Shown here: positions 30,762-40,355 of the stretch, one piece after another
Layout: every line of letters starts with the position of its first letter
Position numbering within the stretch: position 1 is the stretch's first letter
Source: Flavobacterium flabelliforme
GTDB taxonomy: Bacteria; Bacteroidota; Bacteroidia; Flavobacteriales; Flavobacteriaceae
Assembly (NCBI RefSeq): GCF_017948675.1
Contig: NZ_JAGFBU010000006.1
Span: 124,001-188,000, forward strand
Length of the DNA: 64,000 nt
Direction of reading: 5' to 3'
Notes under the pieces: generated by a model
Databases searched by the model: none
What the model was told of the DNA's origin: nothing
The model's input: only the letters and a program-made list of their open reading frames with translations
Program-made: the position numbers and the translations under genes

Positions 30762-32297
30762 ATGACCGAAATTATTATTATTATTGTCGTTGCCGTATTC
30801 GTTATTTTCGTTTCCTTTTTAACTCTTATATCGCGTTATAAAAGATGTCCTTCTGATAAAATTCTTGTGATTTATGGTCGCACTGGAGGAACTTCTGCAA
30901 AATGTGTTCACGGAGGAGGTGCTTTTATATGGCCTGTTGTTCAAGATTTTCAATATTTAGATTTAAAACCACTTTCTATTGATGCGAATTTAACCAATGC
31001 CTTATCGCGCCAGAACATTCGGGTTGATGTTCCTTGTCGTTTTACTATTGCAATCTCAACAGAAAGTGAAAGCATGAATACTGCTGCAGAACGTTTGCTA
31101 GGTTTACAGCCAGAACAAATTCAGGAATTAGCAAAAGATATTTTATTTGGGCAACTGCGTTTGGTTATTGCCACAATGACTATCGAAGAAATAAACTCTG
31201 ACAGGGATAAATTCTTAGAGAATATTTCTAAAAATGTAGATTCGGAATTAAAGAAAATTGGTTTAAAATTAATCAACGTAAACGTAACCGACATCAAAGA
31301 TGAATCGGGTTATATAGAAGCTCTAGGAAAGGAAGCTGCTGCAAAAGCTATTAATGAAGCTAAGATATCAGTTGCAGAACAAGAAAAAATTGGAGAAACT
31401 GGAAAAGCAATGGCAGATCGTGAGAAAGACGTTCAAATTGCAGAAACCCACCGTGATCGCGACGTAAAAATTGCCATCACAAATAAAGATAGAGAAGTAA
31501 GTATTGCTGCAGCTTTCAAGGATGAAAGTATTGGTAAAGCAGAGGCACAAAGAGATACCCGTGTAAAAACATCGGAGGCCAATGCAATTGCAATTCAAGG
31601 AGAAAATGAAGCACGTATTGCTATTGCACAATCAGAAGCAACAAGAAGAGAGCGCGAAGCAGAAGCATTAAGAATGGCACTCGCCTCAGAAAAAGTACAA
31701 AGTGCAAGAGCACTAGAAGAATCCTATGTTGCAGAGCAAAAAGCCGAAGAAGCTCGTGCAGAAAGAGAACGATCTACTCAAAATGCTAATATTGTTATTC
31801 CTGCTCAAATTGCAAAACAAAAAGCCATTATTGATGCACAAGCTGAGGCCGAAAAAACAAGGGAATTAGCCAAAGGTGAGGCCGATGCTATCTTTGCAAA
31901 AATGGAAGCAGAAGCAAAAGGTTTGTATGAAATATTAACAAAACAAGCAGAAGGATATAAGGAAGTAGTTAGCGCTGCTGGTGGAGATCCTACAAAGGCG
32001 TTCCAATTATTATTGATTGAAAAATTACCCGAATTGGTTCGAACTCAAGTGGAAGCTGTAAAAAACATCAAAATTGATAAAATCACGGTTTGGGATTCTG
32101 GAAACAATGGTGACAATGGCGCAGGTTCTACAGCTAATTTTGTCTCTGGCATGATGAAAACGGTTCCTCCTTTGAATGATTTATTTAATATGGCAGGATT
32201 AAATTTACCTACTTATTTAAAAGGAGAGGATACAAAGGAGGTAAATAGCAAAAGCACTGCTCCTGCTGAAATCATAACTCCAACTGATCAAGTATAG
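30762..32297 (+). CDS. flotillin-like SPFH protein
   Basis: The 511-residue protein has one N-terminal membrane helix (EIIIIIVVAVFVIFVSFLTL). An SPFH/band-7 domain follows (about 30-200; CPSDKILVIYGRTGG, INVNVTDIKDESGYIEALG). Next comes a long Ala/Glu-rich coiled coil with repeated AE/KAE heptads (about 205-410) and a C-terminal tail. Flotillins oligomerise on membranes and form functional microdomains. Pairing with the NfeD-like gene upstream is the standard bacterial arrangement (as floT-yuaF). A terminator follows at 32354. Confidence 0.93.
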   Translation: MTEIIIIIVVAVFVIFVSFLTLISRYKRCPSDKILVIYGRTGGTSAKCVHGGGAFIWPVVQDFQYLDLKPLSIDANLTNALSRQNIRVDVPCRFTIAISTESESMNTAAERLLGLQPEQIQELAKDILFGQLRLVIATMTIEEINSDRDKFLENISKNVDSELKKIGLKLINVNVTDIKDESGYIEALGKEAAAKAINEAKISVAEQEKIGETGKAMADREKDVQIAETHRDRDVKIAITNKDREVSIAAAFKDESIGKAEAQRDTRVKTSEANAIAIQGENEARIAIAQSEATRREREAEALRMALASEKVQSARALEESYVAEQKAEEARAERERSTQNANIVIPAQIAKQKAIIDAQAEAEKTRELAKGEADAIFAKMEAEAKGLYEILTKQAEGYKEVVSAAGGDPTKAFQLLLIEKLPELVRTQVEAVKNIKIDKITVWDSGNNGDNGAGSTANFVSGMMKTVPPLNDLFNMAGLNLPTYLKGEDTKEVNSKSTAPAEIITPTDQV

Positions 32298-32353
32298 AAA
32301 TAAATAATCCTTAAGTTAATTTTTAACTTTTAGATAATCTATTGCGAATCTCT

Positions 32354-32386
32354 AAAGCACAAATCGTTTTTGGTTTGTGCTTTTTT
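32354..32386 (+). terminator. terminator after flotillin, overlapping the next promoter
   Basis: AAAGCACAAA (32354-32363) pairs with TTTGTGCTTT (32374-32383) and is followed by T residues. The right arm contains the TTTG of the GDPD promoter. Confidence 0.85.
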
Positions 32387-32402
32387 ATTTTAGTTACCTT
32401 TG
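32374..32402 (+). promoter_or_regulatory. promoter of GDPD gene
   Basis: TTTG (32374-32377), a 17-bp spacer and TACCTTTG (32395-32402) match the Bacteroidetes consensus. The start codon is 18 bp further on, so the leader is short. Confidence 0.7.
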
Positions 32403-32419
32403 AAAAAAAATCTTCCTAT

Positions 32420-33097
32420 ATGCTTAAAATAGGCCATCGTGGCGCCAAAGGTTTCGAACCAGAAAACACATTAATTTCTTTTCAAAAAGCGTTAGACTTA
32501 AAAGTGGACGGAATAGAATTAGATGTTCATCTGAGTCTTGACGATGAATTAATAGTTATTCACGATGAAACAATCGATAGAACCACAAACGGAAATGGCT
32601 TTGTAAAGACGTTATCTTTGTCTGAATTAAAAGCTTTTAGAATTAATAATGAGCATGAAATTCCAACTTTAATTGAAGTTTTAGATTTAGTTAATCAAAA
32701 TTGTTTGGTCAATATTGAATTAAAGAGTTATGAAACAGCTGAAAAAATAGTAGTACTGATCGAGAAATATGTTTCGGAGAAAAACTGGAAATACAATCAA
32801 TTTATAGTTTCTAGTTTTGACTGGAATGCCTTACAACAAGTTCGGTTTTTAAGCGAAGAGATTCACATTGGCGTTCTAACAGAAACCGATTTAGACTTGG
32901 CTTTGGCTTTCGCCAAATTTATTCAGGCAAGATCAATTCACCCACATTTTCATTTGCTAAACAAAGAGAACGTTTCTAAAATTCAAGCTAAAGGAATACA
33001 CGTTTTTCCCTGGACAATCAATGAACCAGAGGACATCGAGAAAATAAAACAATATAACATAAACGGAATCATTACTGATTTCCCAGACAGAATATGA
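32420..33097 (+). CDS. glycerophosphodiester phosphodiesterase family protein
   Basis: From the ATG at 32420 the protein has 225 residues, starting at the family motif IGHRGAKGFEPENTLISF, which carries the catalytic His and metal-binding Glu. VDGIELDVHLSLDDELIVIHDETIDRTTNGNG follows, holding the second catalytic His, and the end reads INGIITDFPD. It hydrolyses glycerophosphodiesters to glycerol-3-phosphate and an alcohol. A TTG-led extension to 32342 would cross the terminator and promoter, so I reject it. No signal peptide, so cytoplasmic. The stop overlaps the next start (ATGA). Confidence 0.9.
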   Translation: MLKIGHRGAKGFEPENTLISFQKALDLKVDGIELDVHLSLDDELIVIHDETIDRTTNGNGFVKTLSLSELKAFRINNEHEIPTLIEVLDLVNQNCLVNIELKSYETAEKIVVLIEKYVSEKNWKYNQFIVSSFDWNALQQVRFLSEEIHIGVLTETDLDLALAFAKFIQARSIHPHFHLLNKENVSKIQAKGIHVFPWTINEPEDIEKIKQYNINGIITDFPDRI

Positions 33098-34302
33098 ATC
33101 AGAATTTTGATATAATTATAGTTGGCGGTGGCGCAGCAGGATTTTTTACAGCAATAAATATTGTAGAGAAAAACCCAACATTGAAAGTAGCTATTCTAGA
33201 ACGTGGTAGCGAAGTTTTACAAAAAGTTAGAATTTCTGGTGGCGGAAGATGTAATGTGACTCACGCCTGTTTTGAACCAAATGAATTAGTAAAGTTTTAT
33301 CCGCGTGGCGAAAAAGAGCTTCGAGGTCCTTTTCATCAATTTGGTGCTGGTGATACTATTGAATGGTTCGAAAAACACGGTGTAGCACTAAAAATCGAAT
33401 CGGACGGGCGTATGTTTCCCGTTTCAAACTCCTCTCAAACGATTATTGATTGTTTTCTAGAAGCAACAAAAAAATTGGGAATCGCTGTTTTAACTGGACA
33501 AAGCGTGCAATCTATTTTTAAACAAGAGTCTTTTTGGAAAATAGAAACACAAACCGAAAACTATCTTTGCGAAAAACTAGTATTAGCAACAGGAAGTAAT
33601 CCCAAAGTCTGGGAAATGTTACAAAATTTTGGTCACGCAGTAATTACACCAGTTCCTTCGCTATTTACCTTTAATATCAAAGATGTTAGAATAAAAGAAT
33701 TACCAGGTGTGGCGGCACAAGCGACTGTAAAAGTAAAAGATACAAAACTAATTTCTTCTGGACCCTTACTAATTACACATTGGGGAATGAGCGGACCGGC
33801 CATTTTAAAGCTCTCGGCTTGGGGAGCACGAATTTTGCATGACAAAAATTATCAGTTTACAATTTTTGTAAATTGGCTTAATGATGCTGATTCAGAAGAA
33901 GTTGAAAAAAAGCTAAAAGACTTAAAACAAGAGCATGCTAAAAAATCAGTTTCTAAGAAATCACCTTTTGAATTAACCAATCGATTGTGGGAAAGTTTAG
34001 TGCTTGCCTCTGGAATTGAAGCCGAAACAAAATGGGCCGATTTATCTAAAATTCAACTGACAAACTTAATAAATCAATTGGTAAATGGTACATTTCAAGT
34101 GAATGGAAAAAGCACTTTTAAAGAAGAGTTCGTAACGGCAGGCGGAATCGATTTAAAAGAAATTAATTTTAAAACCATGGAAAGTAAGTTACATAAAAAC
34201 CTCTATTTTACGGGCGAAATCGTAAATATTGATGCGATAACTGGAGGATTTAATTTTCAAAACGCCTGGACGAGTGGTTTTATTGTAGCGAATACTATTT
34301 AA
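33094..34302 (+). CDS. HI0933/YhiN-family FAD-dependent oxidoreductase
   Basis: The 402-residue flavoprotein has an N-terminal dinucleotide-binding motif IIVGGGAAGFFTAINI and the family-specific ISGGGRCNVTHA. It also has GPLLITHWGMSGPAILKLS and the C-terminal FVTAGGIDLKEI with LYFTGEIVNIDAITGGFNFQNAW. These define the HI0933-like family, annotated in bacteria as NAD(P)/FAD-dependent oxidoreductases; a physiological substrate is not established. It overlaps the GDPD stop by 4 bp. Confidence 0.9.
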   Translation: MNQNFDIIIVGGGAAGFFTAINIVEKNPTLKVAILERGSEVLQKVRISGGGRCNVTHACFEPNELVKFYPRGEKELRGPFHQFGAGDTIEWFEKHGVALKIESDGRMFPVSNSSQTIIDCFLEATKKLGIAVLTGQSVQSIFKQESFWKIETQTENYLCEKLVLATGSNPKVWEMLQNFGHAVITPVPSLFTFNIKDVRIKELPGVAAQATVKVKDTKLISSGPLLITHWGMSGPAILKLSAWGARILHDKNYQFTIFVNWLNDADSEEVEKKLKDLKQEHAKKSVSKKSPFELTNRLWESLVLASGIEAETKWADLSKIQLTNLINQLVNGTFQVNGKSTFKEEFVTAGGIDLKEINFKTMESKLHKNLYFTGEIVNIDAITGGFNFQNAWTSGFIVANTI

Positions 34303-34393
34303 AGACTAAAAGTCAATTAACAAGACTTTAATGCTTTACTAACTTTATTTTAGGATTAAACTTATATTTTTACTTTCTATCTAATTGCTATTC

Positions 34394-35131
34394 ATGAAAG
34401 GAAAATTACTGTTTGCTTGCTATTTTATCATGGTAAATTCTGTTTTTTCACAATCCCAAAAAACACTAAAGGGTGTGGTAATGTGTGAAAAAAATCCTGT
34501 TCCGAAAGTGGATGTGGCCAATTATAATTCTAAACAAGTTATTACTACTAATACATTAGGAACATTTAGTGTCCAAGTAAAAGTTGGAGATGAACTAGTT
34601 TTCATTTCTAAAAACTATGAAATAAAGAGATTAATGGTTGATCAAAAAACGATGAACCTCAACAACTTAATAATTTCATTACAACTCAAACCAGAACAGT
34701 TGAACGAAGTAGTAATAACCAACATACCTTCTATTAAACTGAGTGCGGATAATAAATGGGAAGAAGGGAAAATTGAGGAAATGACCTTAATAAAAAATGC
34801 AACTAGTTTAAAAAATCCCGCTGTTTACGATGGAAGAATTGAAAATGGTGTCGATTTAATAAAAATTGGCAGTAAAATTATGGCTCTTTTTAAAAAAGAA
34901 AATGAGCCCATCAAAAAAGAAATTCCTAAAATAGAATTTGCAACTTTGGCAAGAAAGACTTGTGATGAAAAGTTCTATATACAAACACTACATTTAAAAC
35001 CAGAGCAAATAAATCTCTTTCTTCAATTTTGTGAAGCAGATCCTAAGTCGCAAACACTTTCAAAAGAAACAAGTGTATTAAACATAATGGACTTTTTAAT
35101 TTATAAAAACAGTGACTTTAAAAAGTTATAA
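34394..35131 (+). CDS. secreted protein with carboxypeptidase-like regulatory domain
   Basis: From the ATG at 34394 the protein has 245 residues and a signal peptide ending at VFSQ. Residues about 22-100 form a CarboxypepD_reg-like beta domain (LKGVVMCEKNPVPKVDVANYNS, TNTLGTFSVQVKVGDELVFIS, EQLNEVVI), the fold found at the front of TonB receptors. No plug or barrel follows. The C-terminal half is basic and helical and not recognised. Such free-standing proteins are common in flavobacteria and their role is unknown. Confidence 0.8.
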   Translation: MKGKLLFACYFIMVNSVFSQSQKTLKGVVMCEKNPVPKVDVANYNSKQVITTNTLGTFSVQVKVGDELVFISKNYEIKRLMVDQKTMNLNNLIISLQLKPEQLNEVVITNIPSIKLSADNKWEEGKIEEMTLIKNATSLKNPAVYDGRIENGVDLIKIGSKIMALFKKENEPIKKEIPKIEFATLARKTCDEKFYIQTLHLKPEQINLFLQFCEADPKSQTLSKETSVLNIMDFLIYKNSDFKKL

Positions 35132-35155
35132 TTATTAAAGTCAATAGTAATCATA

Positions 35156-35632
35156 CTATTTATTCAACCACCAAATACTAGCATTCAAAACTGCTGCAAA
35201 ACTAACCCAAGCGAGATATGGCAGAAACAAATAACCCGCAATTTTATTGATTTTACCAAACTGAACATAGGTCTCATAAATCATCAACCACAATACGATA
35301 ATTTCTAAACCTGCAAGCATTGGGTTGTGCAATCCAAAAAATAAATACGACCACAGGGCGTTTAATCCTAACTGTATCGCAAAGAAAATTAGCGCTTTTT
35401 TTACGGCTTCTTTTTCAAATTCTAATCTGTTCCAAACCAAACCTGCGGCAACTCCCATCATAACATAAAGCAAACTCCAAACGGGAGCAAAAATCCAGTT
35501 GGGCGGATTAAAACTAGGCTTTACCAAAGTGGGATACCAATCTGTAATAGCAGAGCGAGTAACGATTCCTGAAAAATAACCTATCACAAGGCAAGTAACT
35601 ACTACTGATAGAATTCGGGTAATCTTATTCAT
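35156..35632 (-). CDS. tspO: TspO/MBR family protein
   Basis: The 158-residue protein has five predicted membrane helices. Family signatures include WYPTLVKPSFNPPNWIFAPVWSLLYVMMG, NRLEFEKEAVKKALIFFAIQLGLNALWSYLFFG and a tryptophan-rich end (YLAWVSFAAVLNASIWWLN). TspO binds porphyrins and sterol-like ligands and is linked to stress or light-dependent control in bacteria. It is a single gene, convergent with the preceding secreted protein. Confidence 0.93.
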   Translation of the reverse strand: MNKITRILSVVVTCLVIGYFSGIVTRSAITDWYPTLVKPSFNPPNWIFAPVWSLLYVMMGVAAGLVWNRLEFEKEAVKKALIFFAIQLGLNALWSYLFFGLHNPMLAGLEIIVLWLMIYETYVQFGKINKIAGYLFLPYLAWVSFAAVLNASIWWLNK

Positions 35633-35838
35633 TTTAATGTGTTTTATGTTTTACAAATTTAATGAAAACTTCAATGCATTTCTTAAAAACATATGTTTCA
35701 ATAAAACTACTTTTTTAAACAATTCAATAAGCTGTATTTATTGTAATATAACTACTTTGCTGACAATTAGAATTGATAAATAATACTCATTCAAAATGTA
35801 AAAATAAAATATGTTGAAAATTCAATAAGGTTTTAAAA

Positions 35839-36552
35839 TTATAATTTCTTTTGTTGAATGATTTCAAAAAGTTCTTTCTTGAAAGTATCCCCAATAGGAA
35901 TGCATTTGTCGTTTATGTAAACGCACAACGAATCTGTTTTAGAAATGTGTCGCATCGAAACAATAAATGATTTATGCGTTTTTATAAATTCTGAAGCAGG
36001 CAAAAAATCCTCTATGCTTTTTAAGGTATTATTGGTGATAATCTGCTTGTTGTTTAAATGAATGGCTACATAATTTTTTAAGCCTTCGATGTAACAGATG
36101 TCCTTAACATAGACTTTTTCAAAATTATTTTTACCGTCTGTTTTAATAAATATAAATTCATCTGCTTCTTTTAAAACTTCTTTAATTTCTGATTGAAAAC
36201 TATTTTTTACTTTTAAAACAGCTTCATAAAAACGCTCAAATTCAAATGGCTTAAGCAAATAATCTACAGCGTCTACTTCATAACTTTGCAATGCAAACTG
36301 CGGATAAGCCGTGGTAAAAATGATGTTTGTTTTCCCTTTTACAATTTTTGACAACTGCAAACCCGTTAAGTCAGGCATTTGAACATCCATAAAAACTAAG
36401 TCGATATCGCCTTCTTCAATTTTAGACAATGCTTCTAGAGAACTTGTTGTAGAGGCTTTTAAATCCAAAAAAGGAACTTTAGAGACATATTTTTCTAATA
36501 ATCGGATTGCAGGTGGTTCATCATCAACAATTAGACATTTTAATATTTTCAT
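35839..36552 (-). CDS. LytTR-type response regulator
   Basis: The 237-residue protein has a receiver domain (VDDEPPAIRLLEKYV, phospho-acceptor Asp in VFMDVQMPDLTG, TAYPQFALQSYEVDAVDYLLKPF). A C-terminal LytTR DNA-binding domain follows (IFIKTDGKNNFEKVYVKDICYIEGLKNYVAIHL, FIKTHKSFIVSMRHI). LytTR proteins bind paired direct repeats upstream of target promoters. Its start overlaps the stop of the sensor kinase by 4 bp, so the pair is one transcript. A candidate target is the divergent receptor gene at 37805. Confidence 0.93.
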   Translation of the reverse strand: MKILKCLIVDDEPPAIRLLEKYVSKVPFLDLKASTTSSLEALSKIEEGDIDLVFMDVQMPDLTGLQLSKIVKGKTNIIFTTAYPQFALQSYEVDAVDYLLKPFEFERFYEAVLKVKNSFQSEIKEVLKEADEFIFIKTDGKNNFEKVYVKDICYIEGLKNYVAIHLNNKQIITNNTLKSIEDFLPASEFIKTHKSFIVSMRHISKTDSLCVYINDKCIPIGDTFKKELFEIIQQKKL

Positions 36553-37601
36553 ATTTTATATTTAAGTGGCAATTTTAGTACGGTAGTAAAGGTATCATTA
36601 GATTGATTGTAATTTAACACATAATCATCTTTATAAATGGCACTCAACCTTCTTTTTAAATTTTCCTTACCAATTCCGCTATTATTATATCTTTCTGAAG
36701 ATGAAATTTTATTGTAAGTTGCTACTGTAATTTCGTTTTCGGTAATGTTTATACTAATTTTTGCAGGATTTTCGCTGTCGTTGATAATTCCATGTTTAAA
36801 AATATTTTCTACAAAATGAATAAAAACTAATGAGGGTACACTTTGTTCTCCAACAATTCCTTCTACATTGTACTCTAAAAATAAAGTGTCTTCAAATCTT
36901 TTTCTATGAAGATAAATATAATCCTCAATAAATTTAATTTCCTTACTCAAGCTCATAAACTCCTGCTCGGCTTCGTAAGTTACATAACGTAATAGTTCAC
37001 AAAGACGATGAATATCTTTGGCTATCTTGGGTTGTGTATCTATTAAATCGGTATAAAAAGTGTTCAGTGTATTGAACAAAAAATGAGGTTCTAATTGTGA
37101 TTTAAGAAAATTGAGTTCCGCTTTATTATAATCTAATTCCAATTTATGAATGCGGTTTTGATTGCTTGCAAACTCAAAGAACAAATACAATAAGGTGCTG
37201 TATAAAATCCCTTTGAGCGCAAAATAAGAATTGTCAAAAGTATAAAAAAAGAATTTTCTAGACTCCTCAAAGTAATTGTGGTTTCCGGTGAAATGATATA
37301 AAATTACTTCTTCTCCTAAATAGCGAATACGCCCAAAAATAATAATGAGAATTAAAACTCCCAAAGCAAATTTAAAATAATTCTTTTTTCGCAGCGTGTA
37401 AGGACAAACAACAAAAAAGTTTAGCGCATAAGTTGTAAAAGTGGCTACATAAATAATGATGCGCCCATAATTTAAAGGGAATTTAAAATTTTTGACAAAC
37501 CCTTCTGATCCAGCATAAATATAATCTGCAAAAAGATCCATAATCACAACTACAAGGATTATGGCAAAATGAAAGTACCACTGTTTTTTATTTATTTCCA
37601 T
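36549..37601 (-). CDS. LytS/YehU-type sensor histidine kinase
   Basis: The 350-residue membrane kinase has four N-terminal helices (about residues 8-30, 45-68, 80-95, 125-145). A His_kinase domain follows (QLEPHFLFNTLNTFYTDL, with the phospho-acceptor in PHFLFN), then the ATPase N-box VHFVENIFKHGI and the G-box-like GIGKENLKRRL. There is no extracellular sensor domain beyond the helices, so the signal is unknown. It is the first gene of the kinase-regulator pair, divergent from a TonB-type receptor gene. Confidence 0.92.
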   Translation of the reverse strand: MEINKKQWYFHFAIILVVVIMDLFADYIYAGSEGFVKNFKFPLNYGRIIIYVATFTTYALNFFVVCPYTLRKKNYFKFALGVLILIIIFGRIRYLGEEVILYHFTGNHNYFEESRKFFFYTFDNSYFALKGILYSTLLYLFFEFASNQNRIHKLELDYNKAELNFLKSQLEPHFLFNTLNTFYTDLIDTQPKIAKDIHRLCELLRYVTYEAEQEFMSLSKEIKFIEDYIYLHRKRFEDTLFLEYNVEGIVGEQSVPSLVFIHFVENIFKHGIINDSENPAKISINITENEITVATYNKISSSERYNNSGIGKENLKRRLSAIYKDDYVLNYNQSNDTFTTVLKLPLKYKI

Positions 37602-37721
37602 GGGATGAAATTACACATTCTACATTCATTTTAAATGTTTTTTTGGATCAACGCACCAATTGGCTATACGAAACCTACTTTTTTTTATAAAAAATACAAA
37701 TTAAATACTTTTTAAGGTTTG

Positions 37722-37749
37722 GTGTAGTGTAAAGACCGTATCGTGTAAA
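37722..37749. promoter_or_regulatory. candidate LytTR-type direct repeat
   Basis: GTGTA occurs at 37722-37726 (preceded by TTTG, followed by GTG) and again at 37743-37747 (preceded by TATC), 21 bp apart. That spacing is typical of LytTR sites. They lie upstream of a TAAATTTG -7 box at 37777-37784. Confidence 0.4.
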
Positions 37750-37776
37750 ATGAATTTAGGCACCGTTTCTCTATTA

Positions 37777-37784
37777 TAAATTTG
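37777..37784 (+). promoter_or_regulatory. -7 box of the 37805 receptor gene
   Basis: TAAATTTG matches TAnnTTTG and lies 20 bp before the ATG. No clear TTG sits at the -33 position, which would suit an activated promoter. Confidence 0.5.
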
Positions 37785-37804
37785 CTACAACAAAACCAAA
37801 CATC

Positions 37805-40204
37805 ATGAAAACAGTCCTTATCCTTTTTTTAGTATTCAACATTAATTTTTTGTTTGCACAAGAAACCAAACTTACAGGAACAATAGCAGCAAAAAACAAT
37901 AAAGAGAAGTTAGCTTTTGCAACTGTTTCTGTTTTTAATGCTCAAAATAATAGTTTCCTAAAATTCGCTACCACAGATGAAAAAGGACATTATGAAATCC
38001 TACTTAATACTCCATCATTTTATATTCAAGTAGAGATATTGGGTTATAAGACATTTAAATCAGAAATTAACACTGCAAAAAAGGCGATTCAAAATCAAGA
38101 TTTTTATTTAGAGGAAGATTCCGTAGCTCTTAATGAAGTCGTGATAATGCAAAATAAAAGTGCAATAAAACTCAGTAAGGATAAAATGATTGTTGATGTA
38201 GAAAAAGCAGGTTTGGGCATTGGCAATGACGGTCTTGAAACTTTAGCCAAGTTGCCAGGAGTTCGTTTAGACAAGGATGAAAATGTAGTTTTTAGAGGAA
38301 ATGCTAATCTTCAAATTATGATAGACGGCAAACCTTCCTTATTAACTGGTGAAGAGCTTAAGCAATATCTAAAAACTATGGATGGAACCAATATCAAAAC
38401 AGTTGAAATTATTGCCAATCCTTCCGCAAAATATGATGCTTCTGGAAGTGCCGGTATTTTTAATATTGTTTTAAAAAAATCTGCTGCAACGGGATTAACG
38501 GGAAATGTAAAAACATCCATTGGTTATGCCGAATTCATCAAAAACTACAACGGAATAAACCTTTACAACAATACCGAGAAATGGAACCTTAAATTTGGTT
38601 TAAACTATAATTACTCGGAATCTGCAAATCACAGAACTATAGAACAAACTGTAGTAAACCCATTTCTTACCACAGTTTTAAAGCAAAAAAATGATTGGTT
38701 GCCTATTTCTAATAGTTATTCTGGAAACTTTGGAGCCGCGCACAAATTAAATACCAATGCTACTATTGGTGCCTCTGCAAATTACAGTGTTTATAAAAGT
38801 GATGAACTTACAAACGGACGTACCGAAGAATTTGACAATAGTATTTACAATCGCTATACGATCTTAAAAACACAAAACGAAATTCTTAATAATACCCTAA
38901 CAAGTACTGTATTTTACAATTTTGCCACAGATAGTTTAGATACTAAATTGGATGCCCAAATAAATTATGCAAATTACCAAAATGAAAGCGACCGCATTAC
39001 ATCAAATTCATATTTTAGAGCTATTACCAACGATAATTACAAAAATAATGAGTTTGTAAAATACCAAAACCCTACAAACTTTAATATCTTAAGTGCAAAA
39101 GTAGACTTCGAGAAAAAGATAAATAAAGCCTTTAGTATAGAAACAGGAAGCAAATACGGTTATGTAAACAATGATTATACGATTGTTTTACAAGACCAAA
39201 ATGCGCAAGGAGATTATGTTGTAAATACCAACAGAAGCAATCGACTGATTTATAAAGAATCTATTCTTTCTGGATATGGAATTGCAAATTTCACTACAGG
39301 GAAGTTAGAATTTCAAGCAGGATTACGAGCAGAATATATTAATTATAATGCTACTTCTGTAACCTCTAATACTAAGAATAAAGATCAGTATTTATCTCTT
39401 TTTCCTTCCTTTAGCATTAATGCCAATTTAGAAAGCAATCAATTCAAATTTTCCTACAGCCGCCGCATCCAAAGACCTCGTTATTTATATCTAAATCCTT
39501 ATTACGAATATATAGACACGTATAATGTTTCTGTAGGAAATCCTAATTTAACTCCTCAGTTTACCGATGCATTTGAATTAGTTTGGATTAATAAACAAAA
39601 AACATCTGTTTCCTTATTTGCGAATTTTTCTACAGACGAAATGTATCAAATTATAGATTACAATAAGGATACAAAAATTACAACATTGTATTATGACAAC
39701 ATTGGAAGTTCTAAAAGCATCGGACTTTCCTACAACACCAGTTGGACTTTAAAAAAATGGTGGGAAGCTCAAGTAAGTAGCGAAGTTTCTTTTGGACAAG
39801 CAAAATCTGATTTGGAAGGCTATAAATTTGACAATAGTGGTATATCGTACACCGCAGGAATAAATCAGTCTTTTACCCTTGCAAAAGATTGGAGTGCCAC
39901 TTGGAATAGCTTTTACAGTAAAAATGGAGATTATGGAAACACCACTTTCAAACCCTTATATGATATGTCTTTTGGTATGCGAAAAGATTTTCTTAACAAC
40001 AAATTACGTTTGAATCTTAGCGCTCAAAACGTATTGAAAAAAAGTCAATGGATACAAACTACCAAACAAGATAACGTAACAACCAACTGGGTAAATCGTT
40101 GGGAAACAAGAAAAGTAACTGTATCTCTTACCTACAGTTTTGGTTCAGCAAAAAAGAAAGAAGTAAAAGAGGCTGACCTTAATGACGAGCAAAATAGATT
40201 ATAA
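37805..40204 (+). CDS. TonB-dependent-receptor-like outer membrane protein (OMP_b-brl_3 type)
   Basis: The 799-residue protein has a signal peptide ending at LFAQ. An N-terminal CarboxypepD_reg-like domain follows (GTIAAKNNKEKLAFATVSVFNAQ), then a plug (MIDGKPSLLTGEELKQYLKTMDGTNIKTVEIIANPSAKYDASGSAGIFNIVLKK) and a barrel with the end motif SLTYSFG. The plug and barrel style match the outer-membrane beta-barrel family PF14905 rather than classic SusC. Ligand unknown. It is transcribed divergently from the LytS/LytTR pair, which may control it. Confidence 0.9.
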   Translation: MKTVLILFLVFNINFLFAQETKLTGTIAAKNNKEKLAFATVSVFNAQNNSFLKFATTDEKGHYEILLNTPSFYIQVEILGYKTFKSEINTAKKAIQNQDFYLEEDSVALNEVVIMQNKSAIKLSKDKMIVDVEKAGLGIGNDGLETLAKLPGVRLDKDENVVFRGNANLQIMIDGKPSLLTGEELKQYLKTMDGTNIKTVEIIANPSAKYDASGSAGIFNIVLKKSAATGLTGNVKTSIGYAEFIKNYNGINLYNNTEKWNLKFGLNYNYSESANHRTIEQTVVNPFLTTVLKQKNDWLPISNSYSGNFGAAHKLNTNATIGASANYSVYKSDELTNGRTEEFDNSIYNRYTILKTQNEILNNTLTSTVFYNFATDSLDTKLDAQINYANYQNESDRITSNSYFRAITNDNYKNNEFVKYQNPTNFNILSAKVDFEKKINKAFSIETGSKYGYVNNDYTIVLQDQNAQGDYVVNTNRSNRLIYKESILSGYGIANFTTGKLEFQAGLRAEYINYNATSVTSNTKNKDQYLSLFPSFSINANLESNQFKFSYSRRIQRPRYLYLNPYYEYIDTYNVSVGNPNLTPQFTDAFELVWINKQKTSVSLFANFSTDEMYQIIDYNKDTKITTLYYDNIGSSKSIGLSYNTSWTLKKWWEAQVSSEVSFGQAKSDLEGYKFDNSGISYTAGINQSFTLAKDWSATWNSFYSKNGDYGNTTFKPLYDMSFGMRKDFLNNKLRLNLSAQNVLKKSQWIQTTKQDNVTTNWVNRWETRKVTVSLTYSFGSAKKKEVKEADLNDEQNRL

Positions 40205-40330
40205 TTAGTATTCTATTCTTGAGTTTAGAAAAAGATAATTATTAGAAAAAGCAAATTACATACAGATCGCACAACAATTTTCATCAGAATTGATTTAAAA
40301 AAATCTACGAATCAGCGGTAAAAAATAGAG

Positions 40331-40338
40331 TATCTTTG
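40331..40338 (+). promoter_or_regulatory. -7 box of the mevalonate gene group
   Basis: TATCTTTG lies 17 bp before the decarboxylase ATG. No convincing -33 TTG is visible. Confidence 0.5.
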
Positions 40339-40355
40339 CACAAAATTTATCAATT

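Noticed and set aside
31368..31631. Antisense frame inside flotillin rich in Cys and Phe
   Set aside because: Reverse complement of Ala/Glu coiled-coil codons; no start context, no family resemblance, fully inside a real gene.
32342..32419. TTG-initiated extension of GDPD with a hydrophobic N-terminus
   Set aside because: It is the translated flotillin terminator and GDPD promoter; the family motif begins at the ATG at 32420.
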